This document shows positions 1 to 6,972 of a stretch of DNA of 38,639 nt, one piece after another. Where the stretch lies: positions 1 through 38,639 of the forward strand of contig NZ_SMKK01000074.1 of the NCBI RefSeq assembly GCF_004348425.1, in the 5' to 3' direction. Position numbers and translations under genes: made by a program. The first letter of the stretch is position 1. Each line of letters opens with the position of its first letter. Source of the DNA: Actinomadura sp. 7K507. Its GTDB lineage: Bacteria; Actinomycetota; Actinomycetes; Streptosporangiales; Streptosporangiaceae. The notes beneath the pieces were generated by a model, which worked only from the letters and a program-made list of their open reading frames with translations, ran no database searches and was not told the DNA's origin.

Positions 1-28
1 GGCTCGGGCGGTATGCGTCGGAGGTCAT
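1..28 (-). CDS. Partial CDS, N-terminus of the ArsR partner (possibly SRPBCC/AHSA1 family)
   Basis: An ATG on the minus strand lies 2 nt beyond the ArsR stop codon, preceded by GGAG at a good distance (GGAGTGACC then ATG). The nine visible codons read MTSDAYRPS before the window ends. SdpR/YczG-type ArsR repressors are very often followed by an SRPBCC (AHSA1-like, hydrophobic-ligand-binding) gene, and this short N-terminus resembles the start of such proteins as I remember them. The coupling is seen directly; the family is inferred. Confidence 0.55.
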
Positions 29-30
29 GG

Positions 31-339
31 TCACTCCAGGTTGTCGAGGTGGCGCTCGAGAGCGTCGAGGTGCCGGTCCCAGAGGGCGCGATACGGCTGA
101 AGCCAGTCGTCGAGTGCCTGGAAGGGGCCCGGCTGGATGCGGTAGATCCGCCGCTGCGCCTCCGTACGGCACGTGACGAAACCGGCCTCCCGGAGCACCT
201 TCAACTGCTTGGACACCCTGGGCTGGCTGATGTCGAGCGCCTCGACCAGCTCGTTCACGCCGCTCTCGTCCTCCAGCAGCCGACCGAGGATCAGGCGCCT
301 GGTCGGCTCGGCGAGCACGGTGAACGCATCAACGGACAT
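31..339 (-). CDS. ArsR-family (SdpR-like) winged-helix repressor
   Basis: A 102-residue DNA-binding protein consisting almost entirely of an ArsR-type winged helix: an N-terminal EPTRRLIL helix, then the recognition region DISQPRVSKQLKVLREAGFV, then a short C-terminal helix rich in W, R and H. It lacks the ELCVC-type metal-binding motif, so it is more like the SdpR/YczG branch than a metal sensor. The start MSVDAF at 339 is chosen because the helix-turn-helix fold begins there; an upstream in-frame ATG at 363 would fall inside the promoter. The stop is followed after 2 nt by the start of the next gene, so the pair is translationally coupled. A perfect inverted repeat brackets the promoter, which suggests autoregulation. 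Confidence 0.9.
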   Translation of the reverse strand: MSVDAFTVLAEPTRRLILGRLLEDESGVNELVEALDISQPRVSKQLKVLREAGFVTCRTEAQRRIYRIQPGPFQALDDWLQPYRALWDRHLDALERHLDNLE

Positions 340-345
340 ACGTCT

Positions 346-381
346 ATATTCCCCTGAAGCCATATGCCTGTCAAGGCATAT
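346..381 (-). promoter_or_regulatory. Promoter and inverted-repeat operator of the ArsR gene
   Basis: On the minus strand a consensus -35 TTGACA (374-369) is flanked by a perfect 7-bp inverted repeat, ATATGCC/GGCATAT (362-368 and 375-381). A -10-like GAATAT lies 17 bp downstream (351-346), and the ATG begins 6 nt after it, the geometry of a leaderless actinobacterial transcript. The sequences are visible; binding by the adjacent ArsR protein is inferred from position. Confidence 0.6.
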
Positions 382-433
382 ATTCGCGCCGGGCAGGGCA
401 GTGAAACCCGGCCCTGCCCGGCCCAAGGCCGTC

Positions 434-1024
434 TCAGGCGAAACCTGAGGTGTCCAGCTCGATCTCGAACGGCTCGGGCAGGGGGAGAGCCTTGCCGAAC
501 GGCACCTGGTCCGTGTGCCTGTAGGCCGTCCCGTCGGGCCCCCTGAACAGCGTCACCGTCTGTTCTTCACGATCCACCAGGAGGTAGAACGAAATGCCCG
601 CCCGTGCGTACCCGGCCCGTTTGGCCTCTCGATCCCGCCTCGGCCGGGACGACGTCACCTCGACGACCATGACGATGCCGTCATTCTCGGCCGGCATCCA
701 TGCCTCGGCCTCGCGGAAGGGGTCCGACTCGATGGAGACGAAGGTGATGTCCGGGATCACGCGGCTGTCCGGGTGCCCGTCGGCCCCCGGCACCCTAAGG
801 CCCTTGTTGCAAGAGCATTCGAACTCCGTGGCGCTGTACCGGATGACCTGGCGAAGGATCTGACCTATGCATCGCTCATGGCCGCCAAGGGGGGGTGGGG
901 TCACGACGATCTCTCCGTCGATCAGCTCGGCTCGGAAGCCCTCGGGGGTTTCAAGGGCGAGGAAACCTTCCAGGAGAACGTCGGTGTCCTCGTGCGACAG
1001 AGGCTCATGAACCATCACAGTCAT
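434..1024 (-). CDS. Uma2-family (DUF820) PD-(D/E)XK nuclease-fold protein
   Basis: A 196-residue protein with the Uma2 signature: an N-terminal helical part ending in AELIDGEIVV, the PDITFVS strand with the acidic residue, the VVEVTSS strand supplying the E of the nuclease core, and a following K in RDREAKRAGY, then the YLLVDRE strand. Uma2 proteins are abundant in actinobacteria and cyanobacteria; they have a restriction-endonuclease fold and no firmly established role. The start at 1024 is preceded by AAAGGAG at good spacing, and a TATACT -10-like box lies upstream (1049-1054, minus strand). An in-frame start at 1078 lacks a ribosome binding site. No toxin, antitoxin or methylase partner is visible next to it. 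Confidence 0.88.
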   Translation of the reverse strand: MTVMVHEPLSHEDTDVLLEGFLALETPEGFRAELIDGEIVVTPPPLGGHERCIGQILRQVIRYSATEFECSCNKGLRVPGADGHPDSRVIPDITFVSIESDPFREAEAWMPAENDGIVMVVEVTSSRPRRDREAKRAGYARAGISFYLLVDREEQTVTLFRGPDGTAYRHTDQVPFGKALPLPEPFEIELDTSGFA

Positions 1025-1172
1025 GCTCTGCTCCTTTCCTCGCGAGCGAGTATATGAGCAGAGCGCCACCTTTCGCATACAGATCGTAATTGAATGAGCG
1101 TACGCCTCCAGCGTACGGCCCGGGTCCCGTCTGTGGCAGGTAGAACGGGCCGGGAACGGGCACGGTTCGGCT

Positions 1173-1415
1173 ATGGATGAGCGAAAGTTCAGGCGTGGGG
1201 ACGTTCAGGAGCTGTCGGACTTCGAGCTGGCCGTGTACGAGACCGTCGCGACGATCGACAAGGGCGGCGGGGCGGCGGACTTCGACACGATCGAGGAGCT
1301 CGTCGGCGCGCCCGAGGAGGAACTGTGGGCGGCGCTCGGGCATCTGGTGTCGGCCAACCACCTGCATTCGACCAGCAAGGGGTACGTGCTCGGGCCGCAC
1401 GACTGGGCGCCCTGA
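1173..1415 (+). CDS. Small conserved-type protein, winged-helix-like, function unknown
   Basis: An 80-residue acidic protein. Its pattern (DFELAVYETVATI, then DFDTIEELVGAPEEELWAALGHLVSANHL, then a turn and GYVLGPHD) resembles a compact winged helix with a helix-turn-helix followed by a beta wing, as in MarR- or PadR-like DNA-binding domains without the dimerisation arm. No strong ribosome binding site precedes the ATG. A CACGGT box ends 6 nt before it, which could be a leaderless -10. It stands alone between the divergent Uma2 gene and the downstream acyl-CoA dehydrogenase. Codon usage is typical of the genome, so I take it as real; I do not recognise a named family. Confidence 0.65.
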   Translation: MDERKFRRGDVQELSDFELAVYETVATIDKGGGAADFDTIEELVGAPEEELWAALGHLVSANHLHSTSKGYVLGPHDWAP

Positions 1416-1506
1416 CCGTCCCGGTGGGCGGGAGCGCCCGGGAGCGGGGTGAGCGGGCTGCGGCATGATGGCCCGGCGGTTCAGGACACGTGGGGAGGCC
1501 ATCCGG

Positions 1507-2604
1507 ATGCAGCTCGTCGTCACGGAGGAACAGCGGGAGCTGGCGGACGCGTTGCGGCGGTTCTTCGCCGACCGGTCCCCTTCCGCCGAGGTGCGGCGGC
1601 TGATGGAGACGGCCGAGGGCTACGACCCCGAGGTGTGGGCGCAGATGGCCGGGCAGCTCGGGTTGCAGGGCCTCGCGATCGGCGAGGAGCACGGCGGCGC
1701 GGGGTTCGGGATGCGGGAGCTGGCCGTCGTGTTCGAGGAGATGGGACGGGCCGTGGTGTGTGCGCCGTTCCTCGCCACGATCGCGGCCGCGGCTGCTCTG
1801 GAGGCGGGGGACGGCGGGCATGACCTGCTGGCGGGAATCGCCGACGGTTCGACGGTCGCGACGCTCGCGGTGGCCGAGGACGGCGGGAGCTGGGATCTCG
1901 GGTCCGTGTCGGCCACATTCGAGGGCGGGGTGCTGCGCGGGACGAAGAACTTCGTCCTGGACGGGCACGTCGCCGATCTGATTCTCGTCGCGGCCAGGGG
2001 CGCGGACGGTGTCGGGCTGTACGCCGTGGAGGACGTGGCAGGAGTCGAGCGGAAGGTGCTGCCCACCCTCGATCAGACGCGGAAGCTGGCGCGGATCGAG
2101 TTCGACGGCGTCCCGGCGCGCAAGGTCGGCGGGGAGGGCGCCATCAGGCGCGCCATGGACGTCGCGGCCGTGGCGCTGGCCGCCGAGCAGCTCGGCGGGG
2201 CGCAGGCGACCCTCGACATGACGGTGGAGTACGCGAAGGTGCGGTACCAGTTCGGGCGTCCGATCGGGTCGTTCCAGGCGATCAAGCACCGGTGCGCGGA
2301 CATGTTCGTGCTGGTGGAGTCGGCGCGGTCGGCGGTGCTGAACGCGGCGGCCGTGGCCGACGAGAGCCCGGAGGAGCTGCCGCACGCGGCGGCGGTGGCG
2401 AAGGCGTACTGCTCGGACGCCTTCTTCCACACGGCCGGCGAGGCGATCCAGCTGCACGGCGGCATCGGGTTCACGTGGGAGCACGACGCGCACCTGTACT
2501 TCAAGCGCGCCCAGTCGTCCCGGCAGCTGTTCGGGACGCCGGACCGCCATCGCGAGCGCCTCGGCGAGATGGCCGGGCTCACGGGTGCAGCCGCAACCCC
2601 TTGA
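1507..2604 (+). CDS. Acyl-CoA dehydrogenase
   Basis: A 365-residue FAD flavoprotein that would introduce an alpha,beta double bond into an acyl-CoA. The N-terminal helical domain (about 1-115; QRELADALRRFFADR, GLAIGEEHGGAGFGMREL) is followed by a beta domain (GTKNFVLDGHVADLILV) and a C-terminal helical domain with YQFGRPIGSFQAIKHRCADM and QLHGGIGFTWEHDAHLYFKRA. The start at 1507 has GGGGAGG upstream at 8 nt; an in-frame ATG at 1465 lacks one. The length is slightly short but usual for the actinobacterial subgroup that acts as half of a heterodimer; no partner is adjacent. Its last 26 bp overlap tail-to-tail with the DUF2000 gene. The substrate cannot be assigned. Confidence 0.9.
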   Translation: MQLVVTEEQRELADALRRFFADRSPSAEVRRLMETAEGYDPEVWAQMAGQLGLQGLAIGEEHGGAGFGMRELAVVFEEMGRAVVCAPFLATIAAAAALEAGDGGHDLLAGIADGSTVATLAVAEDGGSWDLGSVSATFEGGVLRGTKNFVLDGHVADLILVAARGADGVGLYAVEDVAGVERKVLPTLDQTRKLARIEFDGVPARKVGGEGAIRRAMDVAAVALAAEQLGGAQATLDMTVEYAKVRYQFGRPIGSFQAIKHRCADMFVLVESARSAVLNAAAVADESPEELPHAAAVAKAYCSDAFFHTAGEAIQLHGGIGFTWEHDAHLYFKRAQSSRQLFGTPDRHRERLGEMAGLTGAAATP

Positions 2605-2989
2605 GGACCTTGTCCACGCCGTTCTTCGGGCCGTGGACGCAGAACCCGACGAGCGGCATCTCGTCGGCCGTGACGGCGCGGACGGTCTCGCGGTTGGCCT
2701 CGTCGTGGCCGGTCTTGAACATGTCCTCGATGTAGACGGCGGTGTCCATCTCGCGGCTGAGGGCGCGTGCGTGGGCCTTGCGGATCTCCTCGGCGCCGGC
2801 CTCGTAGACCAGGACGGGCTGCCGGAACATCGCCAGGTAGGCGTTGCCGGAAGCGTCCTCGTACGGCTCGCCGATGACGCCCGGGAAGCGGCCCGCGACG
2901 GCGCTAGCGAGGAACGCGGTGACGTTGAGCCGCTGCCACGCGGCCAGGTCGTCCCGGACCACGATCCCGATCTTGGTGTCGAAGCGCAT
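2579..2989 (-). CDS. DUF2000 family protein
   Basis: A 136-residue protein matching the DUF2000 pattern: an N-terminal MRFDTKIGIVVRDDLAAWQRLNV, a central FPGVIGEPYEDASGN and FRQPVLVYEA, and a C-terminal MPLVGFCVHGPKNGVDKVLKGL. The family has a peptidyl-tRNA-hydrolase-II-like fold but no proven activity that I know of. The gene is divergent from the AraC regulator at 3056 with only 66 bp between starts, the classic arrangement for a regulator and its target. It converges on the acyl-CoA dehydrogenase with a 26-bp overlap of coding ends. Upstream in-frame reading through the AraC and ADP-ribosylglycohydrolase region is an antisense artefact. Confidence 0.85.
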   Translation of the reverse strand: MRFDTKIGIVVRDDLAAWQRLNVTAFLASAVAGRFPGVIGEPYEDASGNAYLAMFRQPVLVYEAGAEEIRKAHARALSREMDTAVYIEDMFKTGHDEANRETVRAVTADEMPLVGFCVHGPKNGVDKVLKGLRLHP

Positions 2990-3055
2990 GCCCCCGAGGA
3001 TGCCCCCGGGCGGGACGGGGTGTCTTGGACGCTCGTGCGCGGCAGACTGGACCGC

Positions 3056-3856
3056 GTGGAATGGAGCAGGTACTGGCGGTCGGCCGACCGCCCGCTGGAG
3101 GCGATGCACGCGCGGTTCGAGCGGCACGTCTACCACCGGCACAGCCACGAGACGTACTCGTTCGGCGTCACCGAGGACGGATACCAGGCGTTCCGGTGCC
3201 GCGGCGACGCCCACACCAGCGCGGCCGGGATGGTCATCGCGTTCAATCCCGACGACCCGCACGACGGCCACCCCGCCGACGAGCTGGGCTTCACGTACCG
3301 GATCGTCCACATCGGCCCGGAGCTGGTCTCGGACGTGCTCGCCGACATCACCGACCGTCCGGTGGGGCCGCCGCTGTTCGACTCGCCCGTCGTGGCCGAT
3401 CCCGTCCTGGCGCGGAATCTGCGCGGCCTGCACGCGGCGCTGCTGGGCGGTGCGTCCGCGCTGCGGCGGGACGAGCTGCTGACCGCGACGGTCGGCTCGA
3501 TGGTCGGCCGGGCCTCGACGCGGCCGCTGCGCGCCTCGCCCGCGACGGGTGCCGTCGAGCGGGCGCGGCGGCGGCTCGAAGCGCTGGACGACGTGGGCGC
3601 CGACGAGCTGGCCGAGGCGGCGGGGTGCAGCAGGTTCGCGCTGTACCGGGGGTTCCGGCGGGTCTACGGGATGGCGCCGAGCGACTACCAGCGCCAGCTG
3701 CGGCTGCGCGCGGCGCGGCGGCTGCTCGCCCGGGGCGATGCGATCGGTGACGTCGCGGCGGTGACGGGGTTCGCCGACCAGAGCCATCTGACGCGCTGGT
3801 TCGTCCGCTGCTACGGCATGACGCCCGCCGGTTTCCGCGGCGCCCATACCGATTGA
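3056..3856 (+). CDS. AraC-family transcriptional regulator
   Basis: A 266-residue regulator. An N-terminal cupin-like sensor (about 1-140; HVYHRHSHETYSFGV with the metal/ligand-type histidines) precedes a C-terminal double helix-turn-helix (about 165-262; ELAEAAGCSRFALYRGFRRVYGMAPSDYQRQLRLRAARRLL, then DVAAVTGFADQSHLTRWFVRCYGMTPAGFR), the AraC/HTH_18 signature. The GTG start at 3056 places the cupin immediately after the start; the reading frame continues further upstream but only antisense to DUF2000. It is divergent from DUF2000 and is followed after 6 nt by the ADP-ribosylglycohydrolase gene, so it probably controls both. The effector is unknown. Confidence 0.92.
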   Translation: MEWSRYWRSADRPLEAMHARFERHVYHRHSHETYSFGVTEDGYQAFRCRGDAHTSAAGMVIAFNPDDPHDGHPADELGFTYRIVHIGPELVSDVLADITDRPVGPPLFDSPVVADPVLARNLRGLHAALLGGASALRRDELLTATVGSMVGRASTRPLRASPATGAVERARRRLEALDDVGADELAEAAGCSRFALYRGFRRVYGMAPSDYQRQLRLRAARRLLARGDAIGDVAAVTGFADQSHLTRWFVRCYGMTPAGFRGAHTD

Positions 3857-3862
3857 GGCAGA

Positions 3863-4870
3863 ATGCCGCCCATGAGAAGGGCGAGCGGGGCGATGTTCGG
3901 GATGGCGTACGGGGACTCCCTCGGCGCGCCGACCGAGTTCCTCACCATGAAACAGATCCACCGCCGTTTCGGCGAGCACGGGCCGACGCAGCTCAACGGC
4001 GATCCGGCGCTGGTCACCGACGACACGCAGATGGCGATCGCGGTCGGCGTCGCTCTCCTGGACGCTCTGGAGAACCCTCCCTTCACCGCCGAGCTGGTCA
4101 CGCCGATGTGGCGGCGGCGGTTCGTCGATTGGCTGAACAGCCCCGACAACAACCGCGCGCCTGGCCACACGTGCCTGCGGGCGTGCGAAGGCCTGGCGGC
4201 CGGAAAGCCCTGGGTGGAGGCCACCGTGGCGGGCTCCAAGGGCTGCGGCGCCAACATGCGCGTCGCGCCGGTCGGCCTCGCTCCCGGCCTCACCGACGAG
4301 ACTCGGGCGGGCGCGTCGCAGCTGCAGGCCGCGCTCACCCACGGGCACCCGACCGGGCTGGCCGCCAGCGAGCTGACGGCGTTCGCCGTCCGGTGGCTGG
4401 CCGACGGGATGGACCCGTCCGGCCTGCCCGCGGCGCTCCGCGCCCGCTGCCACGACCAGCGGACCGTCTACCACGAGCGGTGGCTGGGCACGCTGTGGCA
4501 GCAGCCGGGCATGGACGCCCCCGAGACGTTCATCGCCCGCGGCTGGGACGAGTGCCTGACCGTCCTCGACCACCTGGACGAGGCTCTCGGGCGCGGCGAC
4601 CGCACGTCCGACCCCTGCGAGATCACCGGGGCGGGCTGGACGGCCGAGGAGGCGATGGCCACCGGCCTTCTGTGCTTCCTGCTGTTCCCGGAGCAGCCGG
4701 TCGAGGCGATCTGGCGCGGCGCCGCCAGCTCCGGCGACTCCGACTCGATCGCGTGCCTGGCGGGCGCCTTCGCCGGCGCACACCTCGGCATGGACGCCTG
4801 GCCGGACGAGTGGTCCACCCGCATCGAGTACGCCGCCGACCTCGCGAGGATCGGCGGAGCCTGGGACTGA
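3863..4870 (+). CDS. ADP-ribosylglycohydrolase (ARH) family protein
   Basis: A 335-residue all-alpha protein of the ADP-ribosyl-glycohydrolase superfamily (DraG/ARH fold). Family hallmarks are present: GMAYGDSLGAPTEF near residues 13-26, the metal-ligand TDDT at 52-55, and the C-terminal metal-binding aspartates in GDSDSIACLAG (D292 and D294). A binuclear Mg centre is therefore probably intact and the enzyme should remove ADP-ribose from a protein or small molecule. It starts 6 nt after the AraC stop with GAGG immediately upstream, so it is co-transcribed and probably coupled. No ADP-ribosyltransferase lies nearby, and the substrate is open. Confidence 0.9.
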   Translation: MPPMRRASGAMFGMAYGDSLGAPTEFLTMKQIHRRFGEHGPTQLNGDPALVTDDTQMAIAVGVALLDALENPPFTAELVTPMWRRRFVDWLNSPDNNRAPGHTCLRACEGLAAGKPWVEATVAGSKGCGANMRVAPVGLAPGLTDETRAGASQLQAALTHGHPTGLAASELTAFAVRWLADGMDPSGLPAALRARCHDQRTVYHERWLGTLWQQPGMDAPETFIARGWDECLTVLDHLDEALGRGDRTSDPCEITGAGWTAEEAMATGLLCFLLFPEQPVEAIWRGAASSGDSDSIACLAGAFAGAHLGMDAWPDEWSTRIEYAADLARIGGAWD

Positions 4871-4871
4871 C

Positions 4872-4889
4872 AGGCCTGCTGACAGGCCT
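4872..4889. terminator. Bidirectional hairpin between convergent genes
   Basis: AGGCCT, a 6-nt loop GCTGAC, and AGGCCT form a 6-bp stem exactly between the stop codons of the ADP-ribosylglycohydrolase (+) and the PPOX oxidoreductase (-). It lacks a T tract, like many actinobacterial terminators. It is also part of a 13-bp near-repeat (ctgacaggcct twice). Confidence 0.45.
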
Positions 4890-5308
4890 CAGGACGCCGC
4901 CCAGCCGCTCCAGCCGTCGATCGTGACGGCGATGACCGGGCCTTCGGGCGGGCGGTCGCGGTACTGGGGGTAGCGGTCGGCGAGCAGCCGGACGGGTCCG
5001 GCCATCTTCGAGGCGTCCTCCACGATGTTCGCGTGGCCGTCCACACGGACCCACCAGAGCCGGCTCCAGTCGTCCTCGTAGTGGTCGGCCAGCAGCGCGA
5101 CGTGCGGGTTGGCGCGGATGTTGGCCAGCCGCCGCAGGTCCCGCGTGCTCTTGGGCTTGTGGTCGACGGCCGTGTAGACGGTCCCCCGGTGGACGGTGAA
5201 CGTCACTGGGACGAGGTGCGGCCGCTCGTCCTCCCCAACGGTCGCCAGGCGCACCACCGGGACCGTCGTCAGCAGCCGCCGCGCGTCGTCAGGCGAGAGC
5301 TTCGGCAC
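4889..5308 (-). CDS. PPOX-class F420-dependent oxidoreductase (TIGR03668-like)
   Basis: A 139-residue split-barrel flavin/deazaflavin-binding protein. Visible motifs are VVRLATVGEDERPHLVPVTF, the highly characteristic AVDHKPKSTRDLRRLANI, LLADHYEDDWSRLWWVR, and the C-terminal PPEGPVIAVTIDGWSGW, all typical of the TIGR03668 branch of the pyridoxamine-oxidase-like superfamily that uses F420. The start is uncertain. GTG at 5308 gives the usual family N-terminus, whereas ATG at 5341 adds 11 residues encoded by the transposon-end hairpin. The 5' region has evidently been rearranged by the upstream IS200/IS605-type element, so the native promoter and ribosome binding site may have been replaced. Confidence 0.88.
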   Translation of the reverse strand: MPKLSPDDARRLLTTVPVVRLATVGEDERPHLVPVTFTVHRGTVYTAVDHKPKSTRDLRRLANIRANPHVALLADHYEDDWSRLWWVRVDGHANIVEDASKMAGPVRLLADRYPQYRDRPPEGPVIAVTIDGWSGWAAS

Positions 5309-6038
5309 CGTTACCCGCAATGTGTGAGCGAATGCGAGCATTCGCCCTTGGGGTAGCCGTCGCTTGCGCGGCGGCGGTCCCGGTCTCACCCGCATGCGCG
5401 GTGCCGGGTTCCTGTTTCGCGGGCGGTTGCCCGGCGGGGCCGGGTCTTACATCGCCTCCACAGGCGTTTTGCCTCTCCGCCCCACTGGCGGCGAGGTCGA
5501 GCAGATTACGGGCGGCGTTGACGTCCCGGTCCAGGACCAGGCCACAGCCGTCGCACAGGTAGGTGCGCTCGGACACGTGCGTGGCGATCGTGCCCAGCCG
5601 AGGCAACGTCACCGTCCGGCCGCTGCAGCGCATGGCACCGGCGCCGAAGCGGAAGGAGTCGCGGCACCGGCCTCGCTTCTTGAACCGGGGGAACCCCAGG
5701 CTGCGGCCCTTACGGGCCCCTTTGCGGGACCGGACGACACGCAGCGCCCGGTCCAGGTCCCGGAAGGCTTCCTGGTAGACGCATTTGGAGCTCTCGCCCC
5801 ACCAGCCCAGCGCCGGATCGGTCTTCTTCACCTGGTTCCAGAGCCGGTGCAACTCGCCCCCCGACCACCGCCGGCCCTCGATGTCGTAACGGCCGATGCA
5901 GGCGGCCAGGCCCCAGTTCCACGCGAACCGCGCCGCCCCCGCATGCGAACACAACGCCCGCTCCTGTTCAGGGGTGGGGTCCAGCGCGAACCGGTACGCC
6001 TGAGTCACCTGCACGCTCTGGACCGTACCGTCCCCCAC
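5289..6038 (-). pseudogene. tnpB: Internally deleted tnpB (IS200/IS605-type, IS1341 group)
   Basis: The first ~155 codons are a good TnpB N-terminus (AYRFALDPTPEQERAL, GAARFAWNWGL, FPRFKKRGRCRDSFRFG, VTLPRLGTIATHV). The frame then jumps directly to the end of the zinc finger and RuvC-III (ERTYLCDGCGLVLDRDVNAARNLL) followed by the usual tail (PPAKQEPGTAHAGETGTAA). The RuvC-I aspartate (normally in GVDLG), the RuvC-II glutamate (normally in EDL) and the first CxxC are missing, about 200 residues in total. The deletion is in frame, so a 249-residue product could be made but cannot be a nuclease. The last ~25 codons read through the right-end hairpin into the PPOX gene. A GTG at 6038 is the apparent start; a later GTG at VQVTQAY is possible. 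Confidence 0.85.
5328..5345 (-). repeat. Perfect hairpin, probable right-end structure of the decayed IS200/IS605 element
   Basis: GCGAATGC, a 2-nt centre and GCATTCGC form a perfect 8-bp inverted repeat downstream of the zinc-finger/RuvC-III end of the tnpB remnant and just before the PPOX coding region. Subterminal imperfect palindromes mark the ends of IS200/IS605 elements, and the right-end hairpin normally follows tnpB closely. Assignment to the transposon end is inferred from position. Confidence 0.5.
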
Positions 6039-6094
6039 CGACGAAGCCCGACCCGCTCACAAGCACTCACGTTCATCACTCTTCACCCAACAGT

Positions 6095-6108
6095 TGAGGA
6101 CCCCCTCA
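6095..6108 (-). terminator. Short hairpin downstream of the enoyl-CoA hydratase
   Basis: TGAGG, a 4-nt loop and CCTCA form a 5-bp stem about 25 nt beyond the enoyl-CoA hydratase stop codon. It may terminate that transcript or belong to the left end of the tnpB element. The weak stem and absence of a T tract make both readings tentative. Confidence 0.3.
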
Positions 6109-6132
6109 GCCTGTCACGCCGGTCGCCGCGCG

Positions 6133-6936
6133 TCAGTCCTTGAAGTCCGGGGGGCGGTTCTGCTTGCGGGCCTTGATGGCCTCTTCGAAGTTCTGGGTGG
6201 TGAGGCGGACGTAGAGCTGGGCGAGGCCCTCCTGGCCCATGTGGGCGTCCAGGCTCGCCGCGTCCAGGCTGGACCACAGCATCCGCTTCGTCAGCTCGGT
6301 GCCGGGGCGGCTGAACCCGGCGATCCGCTCGGCCAGCTCGCAGGAGGCGTCGAGGAGCTTGTCGGACGGGACGACGCGGGACAGGAGGCCGATGCGTTCG
6401 GCCTCGGTGGCGTCCACGTCGCGCCCGGACAGCATCAGCTCGAAGGCGCGGGACGAGCCGATGGCGCGGGGAAGCAGGTAGCTGAGGCCGAGTTCGCTCG
6501 CGGTGAGGCCGTTGTTGATCCCGGCGGCGCGGAACAGCGCGGTGTCGGCGCCGAGCCGGATGTCGGCGGCCAGGGACAGGCAGAGGCCGCCGCCGATCGC
6601 CGGGCCGTTGACCGCCGCGATGACCGGCTGGTGCACGCGGCGCATCGCGCGGATCACGTCGTCGAGCAGCTCCATCGAGCGCAGGGCGATGGTGGGGAGC
6701 GTGAGCCCGTCGATGCCGGGGATGTCGCCGGGGTTCTCCAGGTCGGCGCCGGAGCAGAAGCCGCGCCCGGCACCGGTGATGACGACGACGCGGGTGTCGT
6801 TGTCGCGGCTGACTTCTTCCAGCGCCTCCCGGAACGGGACCATGACGTCGAACGCCATCGCGTTCATGCGTTCGGGCCGGTTGAGGGTGATGAGGGTGAT
6901 GTGCGGGCGCGGCCTGTCGATCAGGACGAAGGGCAA
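6133..6936 (-). CDS. Enoyl-CoA hydratase/isomerase family protein
   Basis: A 267-residue crotonase-fold protein. The N-terminus reads ITLITLNRPERMNAMAFD, followed by the first oxyanion-hole segment VITGAGRGFCSGADLEN, the second oxyanion segment VIAAVNGPAIGGGLCLSLAADIRL, and the catalytic region GINNGLTASELGLSYLLPRAIGSSRAFELMLSGR, where an E is retained. It would hydrate or isomerise an enoyl-CoA. The TTG start at 6936 is chosen because GGGAGG lies 6 nt upstream; an earlier TTG at 6963 would lie in the operator palindrome. The gap to the upstream aldolase gene is 30 bp and contains an 18-bp palindrome, so this gene may have its own regulated promoter. Confidence 0.92.
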   Translation of the reverse strand: MPFVLIDRPRPHITLITLNRPERMNAMAFDVMVPFREALEEVSRDNDTRVVVITGAGRGFCSGADLENPGDIPGIDGLTLPTIALRSMELLDDVIRAMRRVHQPVIAAVNGPAIGGGLCLSLAADIRLGADTALFRAAGINNGLTASELGLSYLLPRAIGSSRAFELMLSGRDVDATEAERIGLLSRVVPSDKLLDASCELAERIAGFSRPGTELTKRMLWSSLDAASLDAHMGQEGLAQLYVRLTTQNFEEAIKARKQNRPPDFKD

Positions 6937-6954
6937 AGCGGACCTCCCACGGTG

Positions 6955-6972
6955 ACCTAACAAGCGTTAGGT
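6955..6972 (-). promoter_or_regulatory. 18-bp operator-like palindrome before the enoyl-CoA hydratase
   Basis: ACCTAAC, 4 nt (AAGC) and GTTAGGT form a perfect 7-bp inverted repeat, the size and shape of a TetR-family operator of the kind common near acyl-CoA genes. A TAACCT -10-like box on the minus strand (6974-6969) overlaps it. The palindrome also contains the stop codon of the upstream aldolase. The regulator is not identified; no TetR gene is adjacent. Confidence 0.6.

Larger units (their letters stand above)
5328..6108 (-). mobile_element. Decayed orphan-tnpB IS200/IS605-type element
   Basis: The unit is delimited here by the right-end hairpin (5328-5345) and the last hairpin upstream of tnpB (6095-6108). 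No Y1 tyrosine transposase (tnpA) is present, so it could only have moved in trans, and tnpB is internally deleted. Exact ends and the insertion tetranucleotide cannot be fixed without relatives to compare. Confidence 0.4.

Noticed and set aside
2990..4783. Long minus-strand open frame extending DUF2000 to over 700 codons
   Set aside because: It is antisense to the AraC and ADP-ribosylglycohydrolase genes, is rich in R, G and P with no domain pattern, and exists because high-GC codon bias keeps the opposite frame open.
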